From contig NZ_QVMT01000001.1 in the NCBI RefSeq assembly GCF_003418935.1, positions 1,032,063-1,096,062 on the forward strand: a stretch of 64,000 nt of DNA. Reading direction: 5' to 3'. The position numbers and the translations under genes are program-made. Every line of letters begins with the position of its first letter. The stretch's first letter is position 1. This DNA is from Emticicia sp. C21 (GTDB lineage Bacteria; Bacteroidota; Bacteroidia; Cytophagales; Spirosomataceae). Below, one piece after another: positions 17,647-25,784 of this stretch. The notes beneath the pieces were generated by a model. The model was not told where the DNA came from. It did not search any database and saw nothing but the letters and a program-made list of their open reading frames with translations.

Positions 17647-18635
17647 TAAAAAAAGTTTTGCAATACACTATTTCTCTGGCAGTAGCCGGAGGCTTATTAT
17701 GGTTTGTTTTTAAAGATATAGACTTAAACGCCCTTTGGGAAAAAATAAAACAGGCTGATTATAAATGGGTGGCGTTGTCAGGCGTTTTAGCTTTAGTTGC
17801 CCATTGGAGCCGGGCCTATCGCTGGGCATATATGTTACAGCCTTTGGGCTATAATCCATCAGTTTTCCGAACTACTCTGGCCGTTTTAGTCGGTTATCTC
17901 GCCAATCTGGTTTTTCCGAGAGCAGGTGAATTTGCCCGTTGCGGAACACTCAAAAATCTGGAAGATATTCCTTTTGAAAAATCGTTTGGAGCAGTAGTAG
18001 CTGAAAGGATAGCCGATGTAATGGTCTTGTTAATCTTGATTTTACTGAATCTTTTATTGGAATTTGACCGACTAAGTACGTTCTTTTTCAACTTCTTCGG
18101 CGATAAATTTAAGAATCCGATTCTTTTGTTTGGCTTGGGAGCAGCATTCATCATTCTAGCCTTTATGGCTTATCTGACTTTTAAACGTAATAAAGATAAA
18201 ATTTCGCAATTGCCGCTTTATCAGAAAGTCAGTAAGGTTATTAAAGGACTGGCGGATGGTTTTTTAAGTGTACGCAATCTGAAGAACCCGATGATATTTG
18301 TATTTCATACCATATTCATCTGGGTGCTTTATTACATTACAACTTATGTTCTTTGTTTTGCCTTGCCCGAAACTGCTAATCTTTCACCTTTAGCAGCCCT
18401 GACCATTTTTGTGATGGGTTCTATCGGAATGGCAGCACCAACGCAGGGAGGTATCGGTAGTTATCATTTTCTGGTGGGTAGTATTGTAGTATTATATGGT
18501 TTATCTGAACAGGATGGTATTACCTTAGCCACATTCCTGCATGCCATGCAAGGCCTATTTTTTGTGGTGGTTTTTGGGATTGTAGCGTTTTTGTTGACGT
18601 TGGTTTTACCTAAGAAAAAGGTGGAAAGCGTATAA
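17643..18635 (+). CDS. Flippase-like (lysylphosphatidylglycerol synthase TM region) integral membrane protein
   Basis: A 330-residue polytopic inner-membrane protein of the LPG synthase transmembrane/UPF0104 family, about eight hydrophobic helices. The conserved motif [13 protein letters not shown] near 95-110 and the late Gly-rich [18 protein letters not shown] segment are typical. Family members include glycolipid or aminoacyl-lipid flippases and the membrane half of MprF; no catalytic aminoacyl-transferase domain is fused here. It overlaps panD by four bases. That arrangement recurs in Bacteroidota genomes as far as I recall, but no functional link to pantothenate is evident. Confidence 0.88.
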   Translation: MIKKVLQYTISLAVAGGLLWFVFKDIDLNALWEKIKQADYKWVALSGVLALVAHWSRAYRWAYMLQPLGYNPSVFRTTLAVLVGYLANLVFPRAGEFARCGTLKNLEDIPFEKSFGAVVAERIADVMVLLILILLNLLLEFDRLSTFFFNFFGDKFKNPILLFGLGAAFIILAFMAYLTFKRNKDKISQLPLYQKVSKVIKGLADGFLSVRNLKNPMIFVFHTIFIWVLYYITTYVLCFALPETANLSPLAALTIFVMGSIGMAAPTQGGIGSYHFLVGSIVVLYGLSEQDGITLATFLHAMQGLFFVVVFGIVAFLLTLVLPKKKVESV

Positions 18636-18667
18636 ATAAAGAAAGTATTACTGCATTGGACGTTTGG

Positions 18668-18785
18668 AAGACAAGTGGCTTCGGCTCCGCTCAGCCACCG
18701 AAAGATAGTTTTCGTCTAAAATAATTTAAAGAGAAAAAAAGGAAGCCTAGCCCGGTGCCTGAGCGTAATCGAAGGCCGTGGGTAA
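18668..18785. repeat. Inverted pair of GC-rich TGAGCG-type arms
   Basis: Arm 1, read on the minus strand, contains CGGTGGCTGAGCGGAGCCG (around 18680-18700); arm 2, on the plus strand, contains CGGTGCCTGAGCGTAATCG (around 18754-18775). The arms are therefore similar and inverted around an AT-rich core, and each is partly self-complementary (GTGGCT/AGCCAC in arm 1). It fills most of the gap between 18635 and 18811. I recognise this arm type from intergenic repeats of other Bacteroidota. Confidence 0.65.
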
Positions 18786-18810
18786 GGAAAATGACCTTAC
18801 AAAATAACAA

Positions 18811-19290
18811 ATGACCGAATCAAAAATATTAAATAAAGAACAAGCCACAGAACAAGTAAAACAATGGCAATCTGAAGGAAAGAAAATCGTTTTTACTAAT
18901 GGATGCTTTGACATTGTGCATTTAGGGCATATAGATTACTTAGAGAAAGCCAGAAACCTGGGTGATAAGCTGGTGTTAGGTTTGAATACTGATGCCTCGG
19001 TATCAAGGCTAAAAGGCCCAAGTCGACCTGTGGTAAACGAATATGCCAGAGCCAGAATGATGTCGGCGTTTGAATTTGTTGATACTGTCATTTTGTTCGA
19101 TGAACCAACGCCTAAAGAACTGATTGAGACACTTTGTCCGAATATTTTGGTGAAAGGTGACGATTACAGCATCGAGAACATTGTTGGAGCAGATTTTGTT
19201 ATAGCTAATGGAGGGGAGGTGAAAACGGTTGCGCTGGTAAATGGCTATTCAACAACAGCTATCATCAAAAAAATAAAGGATTTAGACTGA
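18811..19290 (+). CDS. rfaE2: D-glycero-beta-D-manno-heptose 1-phosphate adenylyltransferase
   Basis: Adds AMP from ATP to heptose 1-phosphate to give ADP-heptose, the precursor of the LPS inner core. The 159 residues form a single cytidylyltransferase-like Rossmann domain: [18 protein letters not shown] with the nucleotide-binding HLGH at 37-40, RPV near 70, and the late STTAIIKKI motif that replaces the ISSTxxR signature of other nucleotidyltransferases. This equals the C-terminal half of HldE. The kinase half (RfaE1) is not in this window, so the enzyme is split as in many Bacteroidota. Confidence 0.9.
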   Translation: MTESKILNKEQATEQVKQWQSEGKKIVFTNGCFDIVHLGHIDYLEKARNLGDKLVLGLNTDASVSRLKGPSRPVVNEYARARMMSAFEFVDTVILFDEPTPKELIETLCPNILVKGDDYSIENIVGADFVIANGGEVKTVALVNGYSTTAIIKKIKDLD

Positions 19291-19344
19291 TACCTTTTCA
19301 AAAAATCCGTTAAACTATCACAATTTAAATGAAAAAGTAAAGCT

Positions 19345-20046
19345 ATGATGATTTTTGTAATAAGTATTGTTTTTATGTTACTTGGTCTGGCGGTTTCGTC
19401 AAGGTTAAAGCGGAAATTTGCCGAGTATTCGCAAGTGGGTTTGGCTAATGGCATGACCGGCGCAGAAATAGCCCGTAAAATGCTGAATGATAACGGGATA
19501 TATGATGTAAGAATTATACAGGTAGAAGGACAATTAACAGACCATTATGATCCCATCAATAAGACTGTTAATCTGAGCTACGACGTATATAATGGTAACA
19601 GTGCGGCCTCAGCGGCTGTAGCAGCGCACGAATGTGGGCACGCGGTGCAACATAATGTGGCTTATGCGCCTCTTAAAATGCGGTCGGCTTTAGTCCCTAT
19701 TGTTAATGTGGCGACTAATGCTATGAATTTCTTTTATATGTTTGGGTTTATGTTTATGGCTTATATTTTTTCAAGAAATACAGCCATGGCTCAAACAGTA
19801 CTTTTAGCCCTGATAGTTGCCAACGCTATTATCGCAATTTTCTCTTTAATTACATTACCGGTGGAGTATGATGCCAGTAATCGTGCCTTAGCCTGGATGG
19901 AAAACAGAGGAATTGTGAATAATCGTGAACATGCCATGGCGAAAGATGCCTTGAAATGGGCGGCTCTTACCTATGTAGTGGCAGCGGCTGGTGCAGTAGC
20001 CAATTTATTGTACTATCTGAGCATGTTTTTAGGTAGACGCGACTAA
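19345..20046 (+). CDS. Zinc metallopeptidase, YugP-type, membrane-bound
   Basis: A 233-residue neutral zinc peptidase of the putative family PF04298. One N-terminal membrane helix (1-18) precedes a domain with zinc-binding HECGH (H95, E96, H99) in AAVAAHECGHAVQHN; about three more helices follow (120-150, 150-170, 205-225), with an acidic LPVEYDASNRALAW segment likely to give the third ligand. The substrate is unknown. A strong terminator follows, so it ends its transcription unit. Confidence 0.88.
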   Translation: MMIFVISIVFMLLGLAVSSRLKRKFAEYSQVGLANGMTGAEIARKMLNDNGIYDVRIIQVEGQLTDHYDPINKTVNLSYDVYNGNSAASAAVAAHECGHAVQHNVAYAPLKMRSALVPIVNVATNAMNFFYMFGFMFMAYIFSRNTAMAQTVLLALIVANAIIAIFSLITLPVEYDASNRALAWMENRGIVNNREHAMAKDALKWAALTYVVAAAGAVANLLYYLSMFLGRRD

Positions 20047-20071
20047 GCCTTGTCAACAAAAAAATATTGGG

Positions 20072-20124
20072 AAACCATCGATCAAACGAGCTTATTAATT
20101 ACTTTTGTTTGATTGATGGTTTTT
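20072..20124 (+). terminator. Terminator of the zinc peptidase gene
   Basis: AAACCATCGATCAAAC (20072-20087) pairs with GTTTGATTGATGGTTT (20107-20122) in a 16-base stem with one G-U pair, followed by a T-rich stretch. It covers the upstream ATG at 20116 of the next reading frame, so that codon cannot be the usual start of the dehydrogenase. Confidence 0.85.
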
Positions 20125-20157
20125 CTGTTTAATATTCATTTTAATACTATTTCTATT

Positions 20158-21294
20158 GTGATTTCGACCTACAACTTCCCTACTAAGATACGCTTTGGCG
20201 CTGGCGCCGTAGAAGAACTGGCTGATTATCTGAAAGACAATAATCTTTCAAAACCATTAATCGTGACCGACCCTGTGGTAGCAGGTTTACCTTTTCTTAA
20301 GCGAATTGCAGATAATTTACGTCTTAAAGGTATCAGTGTAGAAATTTTCTCCGATATCCATAAAAACCCTGTTAAATCAGACGTTTATAAGGGAGATGAA
20401 GCTTATCACAGTACCAATAGAGACAGTATTATAGGCATAGGTGGCGGTGCAGCAATGGACGTTGCAAGAGCGATTGTATTGCGCATCAATCATAGAGAAG
20501 ATTTATTTAAATATGATGATTTGATTGGCGGCGACATCTATGTAACCAATGATGTACCACATTTTATAACCATTCCAACCACTTCGGGTACGGGTAGTGA
20601 AGTAGGCAGAAGTGCCATTATTGCCGACGATGAGACGCACCAGAAGAAAATTCTTTTTTCGCCAAAGTTATTGGCAAAAATCGTTTTCGCTGATCCTCTC
20701 CTGACGATGGATTTACCTCCATTCGTTACGGCAGCCACCGGAATGGATGCTTTGACGCATAACATGGAGGCTTTCTTGGCCAAAATGTTTCACCCTATTT
20801 GTGAGGGTATCGCCCTGGAGGGTATCTCATTAATCCACAACTCATTAGAAAAGGCTGTTCATAATCCTGATGTAGATTCACGCAGCCAAATGTTATTGGG
20901 TTCCATGATGGGCGCTATTGCCTTTCAAAAGGGTCTTGGGGTAGTACACTCATTGGCTCATCCTTTATCATCTTTGCTTGATACACATCATGGCTTAGCT
21001 AATGCGGTAAATATACCTTATGGCATGCAATTCAATATTGCAGGTTTTGAAGACAAGTTCCGTAGAATTGCTCGTACTTTAGACCTGAAGGAAGAAACTG
21101 GCGATGCTGTAGTCACCTACTTGTTTAACCTGAACAGCCGCATCAATATTCCACACCGTTTAAGAGACATCGGTGTCAGAGACGAGCATATAGAAACCTT
21201 AGCCGATTTAGCTATTGCCGACTTTGCCCACCCCAATAATCCAAAACCTGTGAGCAGGGAAGATTTCAAAGCCTTGTATCTGGAAGCGCTGTAA
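20158..21294 (+). CDS. Iron-containing alcohol dehydrogenase
   Basis: An NAD(P)-dependent group III alcohol dehydrogenase of 378 residues. I choose GTG 20158 (MISTYNFPTKIRFGAG) because ATG 20116 lies inside the terminator hairpin of the preceding gene and the protein then begins as other members do. Coenzyme-binding GGGAAMDVARA, the TTSGTGSEV phosphate-binding loop, and the metal-ligand segments TGMDALTHNMEAF, GVVHSLAHPL and TKHHGLANAV-like DTHHGLANAV are all present. The substrate may be a butanol-type alcohol, lactaldehyde or a polyol; neighbours do not help. It is monocistronic by position. Confidence 0.9.
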   Translation: MISTYNFPTKIRFGAGAVEELADYLKDNNLSKPLIVTDPVVAGLPFLKRIADNLRLKGISVEIFSDIHKNPVKSDVYKGDEAYHSTNRDSIIGIGGGAAMDVARAIVLRINHREDLFKYDDLIGGDIYVTNDVPHFITIPTTSGTGSEVGRSAIIADDETHQKKILFSPKLLAKIVFADPLLTMDLPPFVTAATGMDALTHNMEAFLAKMFHPICEGIALEGISLIHNSLEKAVHNPDVDSRSQMLLGSMMGAIAFQKGLGVVHSLAHPLSSLLDTHHGLANAVNIPYGMQFNIAGFEDKFRRIARTLDLKEETGDAVVTYLFNLNSRINIPHRLRDIGVRDEHIETLADLAIADFAHPNNPKPVSREDFKALYLEAL

Positions 21295-21343
21295 AACAGA
21301 GGAGTATAGGCATCATAGGTTGACCGGATAAATACACATAACT

Positions 21344-21369
21344 CTTATAATATTCAAAAATATTATAAG
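21344..21369. promoter_or_regulatory. Perfect dyad upstream of the gene at 21425
   Basis: CTTATAATATT and its complement flank CAAA (11-base arms). A TATTTTTG -7-like element follows at 21389-21396, so the dyad sits next to the -33 region. It may be an operator, or the 3' hairpin of the dehydrogenase gene ending at 21294. Confidence 0.5.
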
Positions 21370-21424
21370 AAAAATACAGTTTTAATGTTATTTTTGTTAC
21401 AGATATTTATTCGTATTACTACCT

Positions 21425-22177
21425 ATGAAAACGTTCGTACTTCTTTTCACATTAGTGGCTTCACCACTTTGTCTTATTGGACAAAAAGCCGGTGGTTATG
21501 ATTATTTTGTAAGAGACGCAAAAATTGCTGATAATAATCAGACTAAAATTGTTGTCAACGACAAAGGCGATACTACGCTTGTGGCATACTATAAAGCGCA
21601 AAATTCGATTAACAATTCTTTGCAGGAATTTACCAGGGTTTTTAAGGGCACGCCTTTTTTTAAAAACGGTTGGTATAAGGGTAGTATGAGCTCAGAAAGC
21701 GGAAAAGACATGAAATTTCTGATGGCTTATAATATCGAGAAAAATGTAGTGTACATCGTACAAAATTCTATCGGTGATGCCATTGCCGTACGACCAGATG
21801 AATTTACTATTGAAGGGCATACATTCAGAAAGTATGAGAATATCTTCCTAGAAACACTTTTTATGCGACGCGAAAATATTCTGCTAAAAGGCTATGATTG
21901 TGTACTAAGCTCAAATTATGTTGAAAAAACAGGTTACGAACCTCAGGGTGGAGAATCTGCCTATGAAGGAGAATTCAGAAAATCTCATAAGTATTTTACG
22001 ATTCTGGAAGATGAGCTTCATGTGGTATCACTAGGTAAAAAGGCACTACAAACTTTCCCGAAAGGCAAAAGGCCTTTGCTGGAACAGTTTGTAAGAACCC
22101 AAAAAATCAACCTGAAAACAGAACACGGTTTAGTTGAGGTTTTTAAATATTACGACTCGATTAATAATACATTATAA
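21425..22177 (+). CDS. Hypothetical secreted protein
   Basis: I do not recognise the family. It has 250 residues with a signal peptide (about 1-19, ending IGQ). The rest is mixed alpha/beta, with a conserved-looking middle (KFLMAYNIEKNVVYIVQ, DAIAVRPDEFTIEGHTFRKY) and a charged C-terminal half; it has no membrane span, and its one cysteine in the mature part, in GYDCVLSSN, has no CxxC partner. This looks like a periplasmic protein of a Bacteroidota-limited family. A dyad and a -7-like motif lie upstream. Confidence 0.7.
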   Translation: MKTFVLLFTLVASPLCLIGQKAGGYDYFVRDAKIADNNQTKIVVNDKGDTTLVAYYKAQNSINNSLQEFTRVFKGTPFFKNGWYKGSMSSESGKDMKFLMAYNIEKNVVYIVQNSIGDAIAVRPDEFTIEGHTFRKYENIFLETLFMRRENILLKGYDCVLSSNYVEKTGYEPQGGESAYEGEFRKSHKYFTILEDELHVVSLGKKALQTFPKGKRPLLEQFVRTQKINLKTEHGLVEVFKYYDSINNTL

Positions 22178-22394
22178 AATTTATTATGACGGTAGCCGTA
22201 TGGTGACCGTGTTATTTTAACACCAATCTCCCCTCCAGAGGTGATTGTCTACTTAAATTTTTACCCTGATTTTCTTCCATACAACCGTCACTCCTTTTTC
22301 TGGAAGTGTCTCACCACTGATGTGGTAATGCCTCGCAACTCCTTGAAATTCAAGTCTATCGTTTTATTTCATTTATATAAACCATTTTAATCAA

Positions 22395-22868
22395 ATGAAT
22401 AAAATCCTGACGTTTTTAATCCTGACATTAGTTATACTCACGTCTTGCAAAAGCAGTTCCAGACAAAAACAAACCCAAACAGGTATGAGCACCGAAACCA
22501 ATATTTCTACCCAAAGCGCTACAATAGCCGCAGTTGAAAGGTTCAATGAAGCATTTAATCGCCACGATGTTGATGCAGTGATGAATGCCATGACCGAAGA
22601 TTGTATTTTTGAAAATACGGCTCCATCACCTGATGGCACACGCATAGAAGGTGCACAGGCTGTTAGAGCCTATTGGACAAAATTCTTTACCAACAACCCT
22701 GATGCTTTTTTTGAAGCAGAAGACGTATTTGCAGCCGGTGACCGCTGTGTTGTGCGGTGGATATATCGTAAAACAAAAGATGGTAAACCCTGGCATTTGA
22801 GAGGTGTCGATGTTTTCAAAGTACGAAATGGAAAGGTGGCGGAAAAATTGGCTTATGTGAAGGGGTGA
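22395..22868 (+). CDS. NTF2/SnoaL-like lipoprotein
   Basis: A 157-residue lipoprotein: lipobox LTSC with C18, a Gln/Ser/Thr linker, then a single SnoaL-like alpha+beta domain (about 48-155) with the usual AVERFNEAFNRHDVDAVMNAM first helix and DCIFENTAP strand. The fold binds small ligands or acts as isomerase or hydrolase; no catalytic claim can be made. It lies convergent to the EamA gene, separated by a 28-base palindrome. The 217 bases before it hold nothing I can name. Confidence 0.82.
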   Translation: MNKILTFLILTLVILTSCKSSSRQKQTQTGMSTETNISTQSATIAAVERFNEAFNRHDVDAVMNAMTEDCIFENTAPSPDGTRIEGAQAVRAYWTKFFTNNPDAFFEAEDVFAAGDRCVVRWIYRKTKDGKPWHLRGVDVFKVRNGKVAEKLAYVKG

Positions 22869-22885
22869 TTTAGTATAGGTTGCTC

Positions 22886-22913
22886 GTAGGGGTTCAAAAT
22901 TTTGAACCCCTAC
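22886..22913. repeat. Perfect 28-base palindrome between convergent genes
   Basis: GTAGGGGTTCAAAA followed by its full reverse complement. It fills the gap between the ends of the lipoprotein gene (22868) and the EamA gene (22923) and would form a loop-less hairpin in both transcripts, so it may be a shared 3' stability element. The copy at 17160-17179 shares the core. Confidence 0.75.
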
Positions 22914-22922
22914 AGCTCTGTT

Positions 22923-23804
22923 TCAAAACAAAATAATCAGAACCGACCCCATAATCATAATTACTCCTCCAATCAGTTTTTTATAAATATCCTGCTCCTG
23001 AAAAATCCGGTATCCTAAGAAGATATTCACTAATACCGATAGCTGGAAAAGCGATAAAGCATAGCCCACAGGCATTTGCTTAAATATGAATGTAGTTGAA
23101 AATTGGGTGATTCCAATACATAGTATTAATCCTGAAAATATACCTATTAATTTGGGTTCAATCTTCCGCATGCTATCAGATAGGCTTTCTCTATTCCATA
23201 AAAAGAGAAGCAATGAGAACAGCGTACCAAACCAGCACCAGCTAAAGAATGAATGTATATAAGAAGAAACTAAAATTACCTTCTTACCTATAATTGCTTC
23301 AGTAGCCGTCAGAATCATCGCCCAGATTCTGAACTGAATTTCTTTACGTTTAAATAATTGCCACGTAAAGCCCTCCTCAGTAGTATTCAATACAAAATAA
23401 CTTCCTGCTATAATTAAGGCCACCCCTATCAATCCCCATATCCCAGGAATCTCTTGCAGTAGAAAAATCCCGATAATCATGCTGATAACGGCCTTATAGG
23501 CATTAATTGGTCCTAAAACTGAGAGGTCGCCTGCTTGTAATGCTTTTACCAGAAACAGATTCCCTAAAGCACCCAATAAACCCATTATAATTGAATAAAC
23601 CCAGTAATCAGCTGTGATATTGCTCCAATCTAATTGAAGGGTAAAAACCAGACAAATAGCCCCGAGAATGAAATAAGTGAGAAAATTGACGAATAAGGGT
23701 GAAAGCCCTTGTATGGTTAGTTTTTTCTGAAAAACATTGGCAAAAGGATTGGCAAAAATTCTTAGTAAAATAGCTAGAGTAAGTATGAGAATGGCACTAG
23801 TCAA
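22923..23804 (-). CDS. EamA/DMT family membrane transporter
   Basis: A 293-residue protein of about ten hydrophobic helices arranged as two EamA repeats, the pattern of drug/metabolite transporters. The second half of repeat 1 has the typical LGALGNLFLVKALQAGDLSVLGPINAYKAVIS-like region; repeat 2 ends in a long final helix. The substrate is unknown. No ATG exists in a suitable place at the 5' end and the first helix requires the TTG at 23804, so I keep that start. Confidence 0.82.
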   Translation of the reverse strand: MTSAILILTLAILLRIFANPFANVFQKKLTIQGLSPLFVNFLTYFILGAICLVFTLQLDWSNITADYWVYSIIMGLLGALGNLFLVKALQAGDLSVLGPINAYKAVISMIIGIFLLQEIPGIWGLIGVALIIAGSYFVLNTTEEGFTWQLFKRKEIQFRIWAMILTATEAIIGKKVILVSSYIHSFFSWCWFGTLFSLLLFLWNRESLSDSMRKIEPKLIGIFSGLILCIGITQFSTTFIFKQMPVGYALSLFQLSVLVNIFLGYRIFQEQDIYKKLIGGVIMIMGSVLIILF

Positions 23805-24000
23805 GTGGGTACTAGGTTTAGGTTTGAAACATTTTCTTCGGTTTTCGGTGAATAAAGTGGTAAGTCACCGTGATCACCATCTAAGTAACAAAGGAATAAA
23901 TTTTATTTTAAATACCGACTAAAGTCGGCATTAATGTCGAAACAGGATTGTGAAATTGACGAAAATTAATATTTTTATGTTTTTATCTAAACTAACAGCC

Positions 24001-24510
24001 ATGCCCATTATTTCTTTAATTGCTGCGATGAGTGAAAACCGAGCCATAGGGCTCAATAATGCCTTACCCTGGGAATCAATCCCTGCTGATTGGGATAATC
24101 TGCGACAAGTAACACAAGGCAGAAAAATGATTATGGGCCGGAAAAGTTATGATAGTCCGCATAGATTATGGTCAGAAGCAGGCAATTATGTAATCACGCG
24201 TCAGCAAGATTATCTTGTAGACTCAGGGTTTGAGGTGGTACGTAGTTTAGAAGAAGCCTTAGAAAAGAGTGCTGACCAAGAGGAAGTTTTTGTTTTAGGG
24301 GGTGAAGAGATATTCAAACTAGCTATACCGATGGCTGATAAAATTTACCTGACAATCGTACACCAGGTTTTTGATGCGGATACTTTCTTTCCAGAATTTG
24401 ATGAAAGTAAATTTGATATAGTAGACCAGATAGAGTTCAGGGCAGGAGAAAATACCCCTTATGATATTTCTATTTTGACTTATTGGAAGAAAATAGTAAA
24501 TCAGAACTAA
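24001..24510 (+). CDS. Dihydrofolate reductase-like protein, divergent
   Basis: The 169-residue product from ATG 24001 (MPIISLIAAM) matches the DHFR fold: SLIAAMSENRAIG, the acidic residue in PADW, GRKMIMGRKSY and VLGGEEIF. In the GRPLPGR region of normal enzymes this protein reads HRLWSEAGN, so by alignment the arginine that binds the folate glutamate carboxylate (R57 in E. coli) is replaced by alanine. It could be a reductase for another pterin or an alternative substrate, and another folA may exist elsewhere. The two longer starts at 23950 and 23977 are not needed. It is followed after five bases by a broken Uma2 gene. Confidence 0.8.
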   Translation: MPIISLIAAMSENRAIGLNNALPWESIPADWDNLRQVTQGRKMIMGRKSYDSPHRLWSEAGNYVITRQQDYLVDSGFEVVRSLEEALEKSADQEEVFVLGGEEIFKLAIPMADKIYLTIVHQVFDADTFFPEFDESKFDIVDQIEFRAGENTPYDISILTYWKKIVNQN

Positions 24511-24515
24511 AATTA

Positions 24516-25081
24516 ATGAAAATGGCAATGATACTTGCAACGGAGAAATGGACTTATAGTGATATGTTAGCCAAACTGCCTGCCGAGTCTCGCTACGAAA
24601 TTCGGAATTATAATCTTATTGATATGCCTTCGCCTACTGAAAAATATCAGGATTTACAATTCAAATTAACTTTACTTTTAGGAAACCATATTGTTTCTAA
24701 CAGATTAGGTAAGTTTTATCAAGCGCCTTTTGATGTCATATTTGATGAGGGTAACACCGTTCAACCGGATTTGCTTTTTGTGAGTAATGAGAATAAAGAT
24801 ATTATCAAAGAAAGAGTGTTTTTGGTGCACCAGATTTAATCGTTGAAATTGTTTCTAAAGGTTCAATTATCAGGGATTATGTAGAAAAGAAAGAGGATTA
24901 TGAAAGATTCGGCATCAAAGAATACTGGATTATTGACCCTCAGAATCAGTTTATACAAATATTCAGTCTTGAAGCCAATAAATATACGCCTTATTCTTCG
25001 GCAGACGGAGAAGAATCATTAACTGTAAAATCAATTGTACTGAAAGATTTTGAATTAAAGTGGAGTGATTTATTCGAATAA
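24516..25081 (+). pseudogene. Uma2-family PD-(D/E)XK endonuclease, frameshifted
   Basis: Starts at ATG 24516, five bases after the DHFR stop. The first frame runs to a stop at 24839 and encodes the N-terminal half, with the active-site PD in NTVQPDLLFVS. From about 24818 a second frame continues as GAPDLIVEIVSKG, KEDYERFGIKEYWIIDP and on to a stop at 25081, which is the C-terminal half with the catalytic VEI and Lys residues. The break falls at a run of five T (24812-24822 region); one inserted or two deleted bases would restore RVFGAPD. It is either a recent pseudogene, a sequencing error, or (least likely) a programmed shift. The family is nuclease-like but its biological role is not settled. 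Confidence 0.8.
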
Positions 25082-25082
25082 C

Positions 25083-25784
25083 CTACAACATCCTGCCACT
25101 CACTTTCTGCAAAAAGCTATCCCGATATTTCTCAGAAATAGGAATATTTTTCTCCTGAATAATGACCTGATTATCACTGATTTTCCTGATTTTATTGCAG
25201 TTGATGATATAAGATAAATGTACCCGGGCGAAATTAGCAGGCAGGGTTTCTTCCAACTCCCGCATCAGTTTATAAGTAATTACTTTATCAGTATCAGTCA
25301 CTAAAGATACATAGTCTTTTAGCCCTTCGATATACAAAATATCATCATACTCTAATTTAATAATTTCTCTGCCCGATTTTACAAAAATATGAGTTTCGGC
25401 GGGGCTTGGTGTAATTGTTGGTTTAATAGATTCAATGCTTTGTAATCGTTTGACAGATTTCAGAAAGCGCTCAAAAGTGATAGGTTTCAGTAGGTAATCA
25501 AAGGCGTTTTTCTCATAGCTTTCAATGGCAAATTCGGAATAGGCTGTAGTAAATATCACCTTCTGTTTTTCAGGCAGAAAACTCTTTAATTGCATACCTG
25601 TCAGGTAAGGCATTTCGATATCCAGAAAAATCAAGTCTACTTCGTTTTTCTCCAGAAAAGCAATAGCTTCCATGGCATTGAAACACTTGCCTGCCAATGT
25701 CAGAAACGGCACTTGTTTAATGTGATTTTCCATCAGAGCAACGGCCAATGGTTCATCATCTACAATCAGACAATTGAATTTCAT
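25083..25784 (-). CDS. LytTR-family response regulator
   Basis: A 233-residue regulator: a receiver domain (1-120) with D55 in LIFLDIEMPY as phosphorylation site and K in LLKPI, then a LytTR DNA-binding domain (about 135-233) ending in the conserved LSYIINCNKI strand. Its ATG overlaps the stop of the sensor kinase gene by four bases, so the two are cotranscribed. It is convergent with the Uma2 pseudogene, one base apart. The divergent pair at 26958-27835 is its most likely local target (inference). Confidence 0.93.
   Translation of the reverse strand: MKFNCLIVDDEPLAVALMENHIKQVPFLTLAGKCFNAMEAIAFLEKNEVDLIFLDIEMPYLTGMQLKSFLPEKQKVIFTTAYSEFAIESYEKNAFDYLLKPITFERFLKSVKRLQSIESIKPTITPSPAETHIFVKSGREIIKLEYDDILYIEGLKDYVSLVTDTDKVITYKLMRELEETLPANFARVHLSYIINCNKIRKISDNQVIIQEKNIPISEKYRDSFLQKVSGRML

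Noticed and set aside
24812-24842. Programmed ribosomal frameshift in the Uma2 gene
   Set aside because: Only a plain T-run is present, with no typical slippery heptamer plus downstream structure, so mutation or sequencing error is more likely.
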